DNA from: Datura wrightii
Lineage: Eukaryota; Streptophyta; Magnoliopsida; Solanales; Solanaceae
Direction: 5' to 3'
NCBI GenBank assembly: GCA_035772735.1
Contig: JASDFA010000001.1
Coordinates: 54,141,001 to 54,205,000, forward strand
DNA length: 64,000 nt
The notes beneath the pieces were generated by a model, which made no database searches, was not told where the DNA came from, and saw only the letters and a list, made by a program, of their open reading frames with translations. The position numbers and the translations under genes were made by a program. Numbering within the stretch: the stretch's first letter is position 1; each line of letters opens with the position of its first letter. Below, one piece after another: positions 1 through 10,510 of this stretch.

Positions 1-1
1 C

Positions 2-334
2 GGAGGAGCGGTGATTGATTTGAGAGCAGGGACCCTGAAAATGAGGGTTGAGGATGAAGAAGAACTCTTCCGCGTATACCAAGAAATGAACCCATCCACA
101 CACTACAGAAACCTTTGTCAGGTTAGTGTGTTGTCAGAGGATGAGTGTAGGGTGGAGGATTCCACAGGTGCATGGACAAAGGTAATGACAAGGGTTCAGC
201 TCGAGTCTGATAAAGGGCTTCAAATTGTGAAGAAGTTGGAGGAAGAGAGGAACAGAGTGGAGGTTGTTTCCTCTAAAAGTCAAAAAAGAAGGAGATGGTT
301 CTCAAATGGGAACCCAGGTATGAGGATGTCCTGA
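2..334 (+). CDS. C-terminal end of Athila-type gag/protease polyprotein (element A, partial)
   Basis: An open frame runs in from the left edge and ends at TGA 332-334. The first residues, GAVIDLRAGTLKMRV, match the conserved end of the retropepsin domain in F (GKALIDVAAGQLTMRA), where the protease fold closes with a 'G-x-A-x-I-D' strand. The rest is a charged tail of about 85 residues, rich in E, K and R, with a basic RRRW stretch near the end. The catalytic Asp lies outside the window. The stop is followed 14 bases later by the two-stem motif, the same arrangement as in C and F. No pol frame follows. The visible part is open but the state of the full gene is unknown. Confidence 0.7.
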   Translation, partial: GGAVIDLRAGTLKMRVEDEEELFRVYQEMNPSTHYRNLCQVSVLSEDECRVEDSTGAWTKVMTRVQLESDKGLQIVKKLEEERNRVEVVSSKSQKRRRWFSNGNPGMRMS

Positions 335-348
335 AAAGGACAATCCAC

Positions 349-395
349 GTCGTGCCGCGACGTAAAATAAGGCACTGCTTGGGAGGCAACCCAAG
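349..395 (+). other. Post-gag two-stem RNA-like motif (element A)
   Basis: Stem 1 is GTCG (349-352) with CGAC (358-361). Stem 2 is a perfect six-pair hairpin, CTTGGG-AGGCAA-CCCAAG (378-395). A T/A-rich linker of the type 'GTAAAATAA' joins them. The same motif occurs after gag or gag/protease in C (twice), F, G and H, with changes that keep the pairing. Its function is not known to me; candidates are packaging, translation control or RNA stability. Confidence 0.75.
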
Positions 396-2242
396 GGTAC
401 CACAGGTACAATTTATGAATTTTTGTTGGTGTTGATTTTGTTATTTTCATTGTGTTTGTGTCTTTGGTGGAAAGTTAAGCACAGATGGTTCCGTCTGATT
501 ACCCATTGAGGAGGAAGCTAAAAAGCATGGAATAGAAGAAGTGTGGGGCCAAACACCCACCTATAAAAACTTGAAGAAAAGCATGTTGTTAGCTAGGGAT
601 AGAGGCTCAGGGAGTATTTCTCATCCTTTTAATTTTAATTTGATGCTATGAGGACATAGCAGGATTTAAGTGTGGGGTAAGGAAAATTTCAAAAATTTTG
701 TGCTTAACGATTTTTGGTGAATGTAATGCTTGTGCGAAATAATTGAAAATTTTTTGTGATTTTTGTGAGTCAAGCATGACTTCATCACCCGTTGGTTTTT
801 CTTTTCGGTTCTTTTCCGATGGGGGGTCTTTGAACCGAAGAATAAAAATTTTTCTTTGTCTGTATATAATGTTTTTAGTCATAGTTAGGGACTGTTTCCG
901 ACAAAGGATAGATGACGACCTTCTTGAGGAAAATTAGTCAATAAGTTTTGGTTTTTGAACCTGTAGCTAATCGATGCTTGATGTTCTTGTTATGTACTAT
1001 AAATGATTGTAAGATGCAAGTATGTTCAGTGTTGAAGTGTGCAAGTGTATAACTTTGTGTGAGACACTTAGGTTCTTGAATTTGACTCAAGATGATTGAA
1101 GCTTAATTCTGAATTCTTGTGATTAGCTGAGTAAGAGTCTGCTGAATGTGTCTTGAATTGAGCATGTGCCATGAGTGTAAGGTTTTTGAGTATTCTGCGC
1201 TATTGTGGAGTGTCTAGAACTTGCCTGGTGTGTATATAAAACAAAATGAAGGATGTGAATTGTAGGAGATGATTTAGGCATTTCTTTGAAGGAACCTAAA
1301 TGTTATCCCTTATTTTACCTACCTTGAATATTTAATCCTAGTTAGCCCCATTGAGCCTTGAGCCTGTTCTTTGATAGCTACAGCATAAGCTTAATCCTTT
1401 TTCTTTCATTAGCCTTGAATTTGATCCAAAACTCCTAAGCGCTTAAGGGAAAAATCCAAAAGAGTGAAGGAGTGAGAAGCATGAAAAAGAAGGAAAAGTA
1501 GAAGTTGTAAAAGTTGAGAAAGCTCAAGGTTGCACTTGTTTGAAAAGGATGGAATATTGGTAGGGAGCAAGAGAACAAATTAATGAAAAAGTTACTTATA
1601 GAACTCCTTACCAATAAGCTAAGAGTGCCTAAGGAAATGGGGAAACAAAAGAGGAAAAGGAAAGCTGAAAAGAGATAAAAGAGGAAGTAAGAGAAGGGAA
1701 GTTCGTAATGAGGGCGTGATGTATTAAAAGCGCTTAGGGAAGTTAGTCACTATTACTAGCCATAATAGTACCTACCTGTCCCTTAGCTACATTACAACCT
1801 AAAAAGTCCTACTTGATCTTACATTCATACATCCTTAAATTAGTGGAGTAAAACACTAAGGGAAAGCTTATGGGTCATTGCATAATGCATATGAATTCTT
1901 TGTGAGAGTGAGCGTAATTCTATTCATATACCCACACATGTTGTGATTTACAAATTTTTTGCGTGTGAAAATGGGTAACTCTCTTGCCGTGAGGGCACAT
2001 GTTGAATGAAGGATATAATTCATGTTGGATTTCTTGATCAGTTGATTCACATGAGTTTGCTAATATTGAGAGTTGATTCTTGAGGCTAGGAAGTCTTGGT
2101 AGGGTTGTATTACATTTCAATGATCAAATCGTGCATGCTCTATTTTTAACATGCTATCCTAAATAATTAGTATAGTCGTAGCTAGAATTCTCTTGCTAAA
2201 TTAGTTATGTGTGAGTCTCCATATGCATGAGATGTAAAAGGT
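396..2242 (+). other. Element A 3' non-coding region
   Basis: I see no convincing coding sequence here. It contains blocks shared with F and G: a 'GATGACGACC' block near 911-920, a purine-rich run near 1440-1700, and a 'gtgagagtgagcg' block near 1900. These recur in the same order in G (41.5-42.9 kb) and, reversed, in F (45.1-46.5 kb), so the region is a conserved untranslated module and not random filler. Confidence 0.6.
644..677 (+). other. Internal hairpin plus polypurine-like tract (element A)
   Basis: A perfect seven-pair hairpin, TGCTATG-AGGA-CATAGCA (644-661), is followed after two bases by TTTAAGTGTGGGGT (664-677). This is the same tract that precedes the 3' LTR at 2264-2277, so A carries two copies about 1.6 kb apart. 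The stem sequence is unrelated to the terminal hairpin stem, but the AGGA loop and the position are the same. Confidence 0.7.
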
Positions 2243-2279
2243 TTGTTCGAGGACGAACAAGACTTTAAGTGTGGGGTTG
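2243..2279 (+). other. Terminal hairpin and polypurine tract of element A
   Basis: The hairpin TTGTTCG-AGGA-CGAACAA (2243-2260) is followed by CTTTAAGTGTGGGGTTG and then directly by the LTR start TGATCTCGGGC. A purine-rich tract next to the 3' LTR is the usual plus-strand DNA primer in LTR retrotransposons. The arrangement is identical in F (45080-45117). Confidence 0.8.
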
Positions 2280-3859
2280 TGATCTCGGGCAAAAATAACA
2301 TGCCTGAATGAGGCTTTATAACTTAATTTAGTCTTGTTTTGTTAATTAATTATATACATTTTCATGTGACTTTATATAAATGTGAATATATGTACTAACC
2401 AATATGATTAGTTCTTGTTTTGTAGGTTTGAATGAATTTGAGGAACTAATTCATAAGTTGGTGAAGTAGAGGAATGGAGTCGGGAGAAATTTGCAAAAGT
2501 CAGCAAGGAGCATACCTGGGTAAGGCTGGCCGCGCCAGGAAGCGTGCCACGCTGTGCGTGTGCCGCGCCAGCGCCGTGCCACGCCCATGCCAGGCGCACG
2601 AGATAAGGCAGCATGCAGGCAGGAGAGCTGCGCGCCAGCGCCGTGCCACGTCAGGCCAGCTGCGCGCCAGCAGCATACCATCGAGCTGCATGAGTAGCGT
2701 GTCACGCCGGCCAGCGCGGCGACCTTAGGCAGATTGGCATCCTGAGGCTATTTCCAGTGTGCTTCCGCGTTACCTCCATGTCATGGAGGCAGTGCTCCGC
2801 GATACACTCCGTGACACGGAGCCATTCCACGACAGGCTTAATTTTGTAAAATTCTCATTTACTATAAATAGGTCCCTTAGCTCCTAAAATCATTTTGTCA
2901 CGATTTTATTCTGGAAAACCACCTAGGAGTGAAGGGAGAAGTGGGAGAACTCATCTAGGGTTTGTCAAACTCCCTTCTCTTTTATCGATTCTTGTAAGTA
3001 TGTTAGTTTATTAATGTTTTCTTGTAATTTTACAAACATGAATGGCTAGAACCCTTCCTGTAGGGTTGAAGCCATGAGTTATGATTGTGTTTTTATGAAT
3101 TTGTGTTGGAATTAAGTTATTGATTGTTGTTTTGTCTTGCATTCTGAATTATTGGTTGTTTTTATGATTGATCACCATGAAAACCTACACGTTAACTTAG
3201 GCATTTGCTTGAGAAAGCATTTACCTAGGTCAGAACATGAGAATGTAAGGAGCATGATTATATCTCACGATATAATTTGTGTTAGGATAGAAATATACCT
3301 AACACCTTGCTTGGTTGGTAAAACGGGATGAGCTAGGCACCAACTTAGAATTATCACATCACCACTCAAAGAAGTAGTTGTGAAGCTAAGTTGAGTCGAA
3401 TGATTAGGTGTACGAGAGTCCCTAATCATTTCCACATAAACCACATCCACGTAATTAATTGCCCATGAACTAGAATTAGCATCCTCGCTCACAATGTTGC
3501 AGTGAGGCTAGTTTGTCGTGTTTAGATGCTCGAAAGGCCATGAACATGCAATTCTAATTATGTGAGATGACAATTAATAGTTTCATACTTAAACCATTGC
3601 AAATCATAATAGCGCATGATTATCTGGTTTTAACTCTATGTTGCTCCTAGAGTGAATTCAGAATATTTCGTTGACCAAAATTAGACTTAATTAAACCTTC
3701 TCGAAAACTTCTATGATCAACACTTGTAAAATTTTATATCACACTTGAACTAGATAGTTAGCTAAATTGATCCAGTCCTTGTGGGTTTGACATTCCGGTT
3801 CTTAAAAAAGGGCCACTATATTACTTGTACGACCCGTACACTTGCGGGGGCTTTCGACA
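2280..3859 (+). repeat. 3' LTR of element A (about 1.58 kb)
   Basis: It begins TGATCTCGGGC after the polypurine tract and ends about ...TTTCGACA. The first 150 bases align with the LTRs of F and E (TGATCTTGGGC...; shared 'tactaaccaa.atgattag'). It contains a GC-rich block (2520-2830) with short dyads such as CCGTGACACGG, a TATA box at 2863-2870, and an end region related to the F/E LTR end. The end coordinate is inferred from the CA dinucleotide and from resumption of B coding sequence; I could not confirm a target duplication because the 5' end is outside. Confidence 0.75.
2863..2870 (+). promoter_or_regulatory. TATA box of LTR A
   Basis: TATAAATA follows the GC-rich dyad block and precedes a leader-like region, as in the LTRs of C, E and F. 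This is the expected U3 promoter position. Confidence 0.65.
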
Positions 3860-3868
3860 AAGTTTCAT

Positions 3869-4380
3869 AAGAAGAATTATCCAACTCATGATCTCAAGTT
3901 GGTGGAGGTGTATTTGCCTTGAAGATTTGGAGACACTATTTGCACGGGGTCCATGTAGATGTGTTTACGGACAACAAAATCCTACAGTATATGTTTACCC
4001 AGAAGGATTTGAATCTACGTCAAAGGAGGTGGTTGGAGCTTTTGAAGAATTATTATATGAGTTTTCTCTACCATATGGGCAAGGCTAATGTGGTGGTGGG
4101 TGCTCTTAGTAGGCTTTCCATGGAGAGTGTGTCCCATATAGATGAGGAAAGGAAGGAGCTAGTGAAGGATGTACATCGGCTTGCACGGCTAGGAGTTCGT
4201 CATGTTGACTCAATGGATGGTAGGGTCATTATTTAGAATGGGTTAGAATCTTCCTTAGTGACTGAAGTTAAATCTAGACAAGATGAGGATCCTATTTTGA
4301 TAAAGTTGAATGAAGCGGTTTAGTATCAGAAGCTCGAGGTTTTCTCCCAAGAGGGAGATGATGTGCTCCATATCAGGGTC
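3869..4380 (+). pseudogene. RNase H C-terminal end and tether (element B)
   Basis: After the break by A, the frame contains KNYPTHDL, then a frameshift, then KIWRHYLHGVHVDVFTD and an LNLRQRRWLELLKNY segment: the end of the retroviral-type RNase H with its following tether (HMGKANVVVGALSRLS). The frame closes at 4236 with a stop shortly after DSMDGRVII, and a further in-frame stop lies near 4321. RNase H would degrade the RNA of the RNA/DNA hybrid; this copy is interrupted by A and broken. Confidence 0.8.
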
Positions 4381-4382
4381 GG

Positions 4383-5366
4383 TTGTGTGTATCGGATGTT
4401 GGTGACTTGAGGGAGCAGATGTTGCATGAAGCTCATGGCTCCAAATACTTTACACATCTTGGTTCCACCAAGATGTATTGTGACCTACAGGAAGTCTATT
4501 GGTGGAATGGCATGAAGAAGGACATAGCAGAGTTTGTGGCTAATTGCCCGAATTGTCAATCGGTGAAGGTTGAGCACCAGAGACTAGGAGTTGTACTTCA
4601 AGACATCAGCATCCCTACTTGGAAATGGGATGAGATCATTATGGACTTCATCACAGGGTTGCCTCGCACTCGTCGTCAGTATGACTCTATTTGGGTGGTT
4701 GTAGACAAGTTGACTAAAGCAGCTCATTTCCTAAGGATCAAAACTACCGATTATGTGGAGGATTATGCTAAATTATACTTTCGGGAGTTAGTTCGATTGC
4801 ATGGAGTGCCATTTTCCATCATATCAGATGGAGTTACTCAATTTACCTCCCAATTTTGGAGATCGTTTCAAAAGGGACTTGGTACTCAGGTCAAACTTAG
4901 CATAACATTTCACCCGCAAACAGATGGTCAGGCCGAGCGGACCATTCTGACTCTTGAGGACATGTTGAGAGAGTGTGTGATTGATTGTAATTGTAGTTTG
5001 GATTACCATTTTCCTCTTATTGAGTTTACATATAACAACAGCTACCATTCCGGCATTCAGATGGCTCCGTCTTAGGCTCTCTATGGGTGAAAATGTAGAT
5101 CGCCTATTGGTTAGTTTGAAGTCGGTGAAGCTGCGATGATAGGACTGAATTCAATCCATGAGGCTATAGATAAAGTCCAACTTATAATGGACAGGTTAAA
5201 AATAGCTCAGAGCCACCAAAAGTCCTATGTGGATGTGAGGAAGAGGGAGCTTGAGCTCGATGTTGATGATTGGGTGTTTCTGAAGGTATCTCCAATGAAG
5301 GGAGTGATGAGATTTGAAAAGAAAAGGAAACTCAGTCCCATTATATTGGTCCCTACCGGATTGTGA
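4383..5366 (+). pseudogene. Integrase (element B)
   Basis: A 230-residue open stretch (4383-5075) carries the integrase zinc-binding region ending in CPNC and the DDE core. The first Asp is in MDFITGL, the second in ISDG, where the usual SDRG(T/A)QF reads SDGVTQF. The Glu is in the DGQAERT region. After a stop at 5073 (APS*), the C-terminal region continues in 5136-5366 with VFLKVSPMKGVMRF. Integrase inserts the cDNA into the genome. The catalytic triad residues are present, but stops and frameshifts make the polyprotein non-functional. Confidence 0.85.
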
Positions 5367-5696
5367 AACGAGTTGGCAAGGTAGCATATGAGTTGGAGTT
5401 TCCCTCAGAATTAGCTTCAGTTCATCCAGTTTTCCATGTATTGCTCTTAAGGAGATGTTTGGGTGATCCAGCTCTGGTTTTTCCGGTGGACAATGTTGGT
5501 ATGAAAGATACCCTTAGTCATGAGGAGGTTCTGGTAGAAATACTTGATCGACAGGTTCGTAAGCTAAGAATCAAAGACATAGCCTCAGTCAAGGTTTATG
5601 GAGGAACCAACATATTGAGGGAGCTACGTGGGAAGCCGAAGCAGATATGATGGCTAAATACCGACATCTATTCCCTTCTGGCTCAGTTTCAGCTTG
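5363..5696 (+). pseudogene. Integrase tail and chromodomain-like end (element B)
   Basis: The frame overlaps the previous one by a shift and reads VAYELEFPSELASVHPVFHVLLLRRC by parts, then ILDRQVRKLRIKDIASVKVYGG, the region of plant chromoviruses where the C-terminal chromodomain sits. A further shift near 5605 breaks the usual W(R)N...E(A)TWE core. Chromodomains steer integration towards modified histones in this lineage. It is degenerate. Confidence 0.75.
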
Positions 5697-5908
5697 AGGT
5701 ATCAGATTCCTCCTTAGTACCCTATCCAGTTTCATGTTCAGTTCATGTATCACAGTTTCTTTCATGTCAATGAATGTATGTGTGATTCAAGAATTCAGTT
5801 TATTCATGTAGTTCAATTCGGAGTCAGCTATTCCGTCAGTTTTCAGCTTGTATGTTCAGTATTTGAGTATGATGATTGCATTTTTCTGTTTTTCAGTATG
5901 TTTTCCCA

Positions 5909-5942
5909 CATTCGAGAACGAATGTTCCCAAGGGAAAGATAT
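5909..5942 (+). other. Terminal hairpin and polypurine tract of element B
   Basis: CATTCG-AGAA-CGAATG (5909-5924) has a perfect six-pair stem and is followed by TTCCCAAGGGAAAGATAT up to the LTR start TGTCATACCC. It corresponds to the Athila-type hairpins in A and F, but with a different stem. Confidence 0.7.
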
Positions 5943-8047
5943 TGTCATACCCTGAGAACCCTAAGATTAGACCGGGGAGTTGAAATAGAGAAAAAAGAAT
6001 TTTCCGCACCAACTCACAGGACAAGTCATCCGGTGACCCATCAAGAACACTACGAGTCGTTAAGTGACTTGTGGGGAGGGGTTTGGCCATGATTGGAATT
6101 TTCAGGTTTGGGGTGACCATGGGTGTAACCATGAGTCATGGTCAGCACCACGATTCGTTAGGTCAACCGCGGTCAAGGGTGGTTTGAAGGATGAAGGAAA
6201 TGGGCAGTGTACCTAACGGGTCATCACCACAAATCGTCGTGTACACCACGAGTCATGGTGACCCTCAGAACGGATCTTGCAGTGCAAGCAATGAGAAGGT
6301 GACCACGAGTCATGGTTAGTGGGCACGAGTCGTCCAGTCCCTCATTGGAACTAGCAGTATGTTTTTCCCTGCGAATTTATTAAGGGCTTTTCCATAATTC
6401 CTTAGTTCCTAAGGCCTAAACTACGTCATGTTAATCTTTGTTAGGATTGTTTTAAGAGGGTTTAGCTCATTCTAAATCACTCCTCTCCATGCATCCAAGT
6501 GATCAAGGCTAAAATCCATCAATTCTCCTTTAACTTCCTTTGGGCATTCAAGGAAGAGTATGAGATCAACTTATCCAGGTATGTGAAGCTATGAATGAGA
6601 GTTCCTTTCACTCTCATGCTCTAAATTCTTTTCAATTCCACGGATTTCAAATTCTAGATTCAAACTTTATGATCTATGGGGTTTATTTCAATTTTTGTGA
6701 AATCCTCTATGATCTAACGATGGGTCAATCCATTTCATGTATTAAATTATGTTTTACGATCTATGGGAAGAATTTATAACTATTTTGATTATTAAATTAT
6801 AGTTTCAAATTTTAATTAAACTATGCCCAATTATGCATGTTATTATGAAAAGTCAAGTTATGATTTCACTATGATCTTGATCTTAATTATCCTAATTATG
6901 ATTTATGCTTTACGATTTGATTTCTCTCAAGTACTTATCATGGATTTATGTAATGTCAAATTTATACATGTTTTACAAGTATGCATGGATTTCATGATTG
7001 ACGGATTTAGGACTCCTGGCCAATTCATGGGCCCTTGTTCATGGCTAATCATGTATGTTAAATGGGGATCAATTATGTTATTATTTATTTGTCTGTGAAC
7101 TTGATGAATGATTTTATGGTTACTATATGAGCCCTGATGTGCATGTTTTTGGGAGCAGTGTCTAGCACCGAGTAGCCCGACATTCAAAGGACTACGCCAG
7201 TGTCTCAGAACTACGTGCCACCGTAGGTTTATATATATATCGAAATGTTAATGGATCCCCTTTTCGTGATATCACATACTACACGTCCCTTGCCTGGCAA
7301 TTCTGGGACGGCTCTACCTACTTGAGTGAGATAGTTGGGGCATCATGTAGGGCTCTATCATGATGGTGTCGGTTTTGACCAGTCCTCCCATTGTTCCTCA
7401 TGATTTATGCATGGTTATGTTGACATTGTTGTGACTCAAGTCATGTTTAATGAAGCTTTTCTCCAATGATTATGAGTATTATTGGTTTATGAATGTTTTG
7501 AAAACCTTGAGCCCTTATGTTACATTATGATATTTATGTTATGATCATATTGTCCTACTCTTATGAAATCTTATGTATTTTAACTATCTATTTTGCTTAC
7601 CTTGCATACTCGGTACAGTCTAAGTACTGACCGCATACTCTATGTTCTATCATTTATCGATACAGGTCCGAGGGATTAGTCTTAGCCGCATCATTAGTCC
7701 TGCTTCCCTCTCAGACATGTCCAGCTAGCATTGGTGAGTCCTCGTCCTTCAAGGAAATTCAGTTATCTACAGTTTTTTCTTTCAATTACAAACTTTGTCG
7801 AGTTAGTTGGTGATGTTGTCCCATCATCTCATCAGCATGTTAGAGGCTTTCGGACATTATGTAGAAATCATCTTGTCATTATGATTCCGTTCTAGCTTGT
7901 TATGTATGCAGACTTCTGTAATTTGTATGTTGATCTTCTGTTTTATTATGTTGATTTAGATGCTATGTTCATTTCGTGGATCGACTTGGATCCTTTCGGG
8001 GTTCCTTGTCCCGTGTCTTGATCCGGGCCTATGTTCGAGTCGTGACA
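5943..8047 (+). repeat. 3' LTR of element B (about 2.1 kb)
   Basis: It starts TGTCATACCCTGAGAACC and ends GTTCGAGTCGTGACA. It belongs to the same family as LTRs K, L and M, shown by the shared start (TGyAAyACCCC...CTAAGA.TAGAC..GGG), the shared end (CGGGTCGTGACA type) and the shared 'cttgca/tactcggt' block near 7600. The U3 part (6120-6345) carries several ACGAGTCATGG-type dyads. K pol sequence follows directly at 8048. Confidence 0.8.
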
Positions 8048-8900
8048 ACTCCATTGGTAGCTCCAACTCATATGCCACCTTGCCAACTCACCTCAGAATC
8101 CTACAAGGACCAATATATCGGGGACTAACCTTCCCTTTATTTTCGAACCTCATCACTCCCTTCATGGGAGACACCTTTAGAAATACCCAGTCATCAACCT
8201 CAAACTCAATCTCTCTCCGCCTCACATCCACAATAAGATTTCTGATGACTCTTAGCTATCTTTAGCCATTCTATAATAACATGAACATTCTCCATGGCCT
8301 CATGAATTGAATCTAGTCCCATCAACGAAGCCTCACCTACTTCAAACCATCCAATAGGTGATCTACACCTCCGCCCGTAAAGAGCATCATACGGAGCCAT
8401 CTGAATGCTAGAGTGGAAACTGTTATTATAGGCAAACTCGACGAGAGGCAGGTGATCATACCAACTATCCTTGAAATCAATCACACATGCACACGACATA
8501 TCCTCAAGAGTCTGAATGGTCCGCTCAGCCTAACCATCTGTCTGTGGGTGAAAAGTTGTTCTAGCCTTACCTAAGTACCAAGTCCTTTCTGAAACAATCT
8601 CCAAAACTGAGAGGTGAACTGAGTACCCTTATCTGAGATAATGGACATAGGAACTCCATGCAATGAACTAACTCCCAAATGTACAATCTAGCATAAGCCT
8701 CAACTGAATCGGTAGTTTTAACCGGTAAGAAATGGGTTGATTTGGTCAACCTGACTACAATCACCCATATAGAGTCACACTGTCGACATATAGGAGGCAA
8801 ACCTATCATGAAGTCCATATTTATATATTCCCACTTACAAGTGGGAATACTAATATCTTGATGCATACCTCTAGGTCTCTGATGCTCAACCTTCATCCCC
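8048..8900 (-). pseudogene. Integrase remnant (element K)
   Basis: Reading leftwards, 8896-8567 gives the start of the core (KWEYINMDFMIGLPP, with the first Asp), then VKTTDSVEAYARLYIWELV. A frameshift hides the second Asp region. 8499-8206 gives DHLPLVEFAYNNSFHSSIQMAPYDALYGRRCRSPI by parts, and the C-terminal VSPMKGVMRF segment lies near 8150. Several stops are present. The gene is cut by B just after the VAYELELP-like segment. Confidence 0.8.
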
Positions 8901-9379
8901 TAGCAACTCGGATACTTAGCCACAAACTCCCCTGTGTCCTTCTTCATGTCATTTGACCAATAGACTTTTCGTAGATCATGGTACATCTTGGCGGCACCTG
9001 GATGGGTAGAGTATCAAGAGCCTTGAGCCTTTCCCAACCTCCACTCTCTTAACTCATTAACAGCTGAAACACACAATCGGCCCTGATATTGAAGTACACC
9101 ATCTCCCCATTGGGATAAAACCTCCATCTTCTAATTCCAGACAGCTTCCTATAGCTTCACTAGAATAGGATCCTCATCGTGTCTAGATTTAACTTCCATC
9201 ACCACAGAAGATTCTGACCCATTCTAAACTATCACACCACCATCTGCCAAATTTGAAAGGTGAACCCTCAAATGAGCAAGCCTATGAACATCCTTTACCA
9301 ACTCCTTCCTCCCATCCTCCACTTAAGACACAATCTCCATGAACAACCTACTAAGAACATCCACCACTATATTGGCCTT

Positions 9380-9830
9380 GCCCGATGATAATGGACACTC
9401 ATGTCATAGTCCTTGAGAATCTCTATCCATCTCCTTTGTTGTAGATTTAGATCTTTCTAGGTGAACACATACTGAATGCTCTTGTGGTCCGGGAACACAT
9501 CCACATGCACCCCATACAAGTAGTGTCTCCAAATTTTCAAAGAAAATGCCACAACTGCTAAATCTAGGTCATGCATTGGGTAATTCTTCTCATCAATCTT
9601 AAGTTGTTTAGAGGTATACCCAATCATCTTACCATGTTGCATCAACACACAACCAAGACCAACCCTATAGGCATCACAATACACAGCTAAACCATTCGTG
9701 CCCTCCGGTAGGGTCAATACTGAGGCTGAAGTTAGTCGAGTCTTTAACTTCTGGAAACTCTTCTCACAAGCATCCGGCCACTGAAATTTTACCTTCTTAC
9801 GGGTTAACTTAGCCAATGGTGCTGCAATGG
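9380..9830 (-). pseudogene. RNase H remnant (element K)
   Basis: The open stretch 9816-9457 reads KVKFQWPDACEKSFQKLK, then LPEGTNGLAVYCDAYRVGLG with the first catalytic Asp region (YCDA), then GYTSKQL, DEKNYPMHDLDL and KIWRHYLYGVHVDVFPDH. This is the connection plus RNase H domain of Ty3/gypsy elements. Stops flank it on both sides. Confidence 0.85.
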
Positions 9831-9996
9831 ATGAAAATCCCTCAACAAACCTCTGGTAGTAGCCAGCTAATATCCTTAGGACTAACTGATCTAGGCCAAT
9901 TCTTCACCACTTCTCATACCCTCGCTAGACACTACATGGCCCAAAAAATGCCACTGAGTTTAGCCAAAACTCACACTTTCTAAATTTAGCAAATAG

Positions 9997-10510
9997 CTAG
10001 TGATCCTTGAGAGTCTGCAACAAAATCCTCAAATGAGCAGCATGCTCCTCCTTGCTCCGAGAGTATATGAGTATATCATCTATGAAGACAATCACAAACA
10101 TATCCAAATACTGCTTGAACACCCTGTTCATCAAATACATAAAAGTTGCAGGGGCATTCATTAGTCCAAAAGACATAATTACGAACACATAGTGGCCTCA
10201 TCGAGCTAGGGATATATAGCTAGAACGACCTGTCTTTAGAATGTCACTCTCCCTAACCCTGAGTTGAAGATATCCAGATCTGAGGTCTATCTTTGAGAAG
10301 CACTTAGCACCCCTGAAGTTGGTCAAATAGGTTATCGATCCTGGGAGGGAATACTTATTCTTCATTGTGATCTTGTTCAACTGCCAATAATCAATGCACA
10401 TTCTAAGGGAACCATCATTCAACAAAGAGAACTAGAGCACCCTATGGGGATTTGCTAGGTCTGATGAAACCCTTATCTAGGAGATTTTTCAACTATTCTT
10501 TCAACTCGTT
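9997..10510 (-). pseudogene. Reverse transcriptase remnant (element K)
   Basis: Reading leftwards: DGSLRMCIDYWQLNKIT (fingers, with the Asp motif), KIDLRSGYLQLRV, then after a stop FGLMNAPATFMYLMNRVF and the catalytic VFIDDILIYS (the YxDD equivalent). At least two breaks separate the parts (between 10198 and 10188, and upstream of 10425). It would copy element RNA into DNA; it is not functional here. Confidence 0.85.

Larger units (their letters stand above)
1..3859 (+). mobile_element. Element A: 3' part of an Athila-like LTR retrotransposon
   Basis: Only the 3' part is present; the 5' LTR, primer site and most of gag lie left of the window. In order it shows the C-terminal end of a gag/protease polyprotein, the post-stop two-stem motif, a long non-coding stretch with an internal hairpin/polypurine unit, the terminal hairpin/polypurine tract and a 3' LTR. 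No reverse transcriptase or integrase is visible between protease and LTR, so it looks non-autonomous. It lies inside chromovirus B, interrupting that element's RNase H region. Compared with F it lacks the T32 ORF, with only about 250 bases between the post-stop motif and the internal tract. Confidence 0.85.
3860..8047 (+). mobile_element. Element B: 3' part of a Ty3/gypsy chromovirus (Tekay/Del-like)
   Basis: It resumes right after LTR A with the end of RNase H, then integrase, a chromodomain-like tail, a hairpin/polypurine region and a 3' LTR ending ...CGTGACA. The order RH-INT-chromodomain is chromoviral. It is inserted into the C-terminal integrase region of K, which continues on the opposite strand from 8048. 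Its 5' half is left of the window, beyond A. Confidence 0.85.

Noticed and set aside
378..395. Bacterial-type terminator
   Set aside because: The hairpin has no following T-run and the context is a plant retrotransposon.
2408..2728. Several overlapping ORFs on both strands
   Set aside because: They lie in the GC-rich U3 block of LTR A, overlap each other on opposite strands and match no family.
4383..5075. Intact 230-codon integrase as a domesticated host gene
   Set aside because: It is in its normal place in element B with broken RNase H before it and a stop and frameshifts after it.
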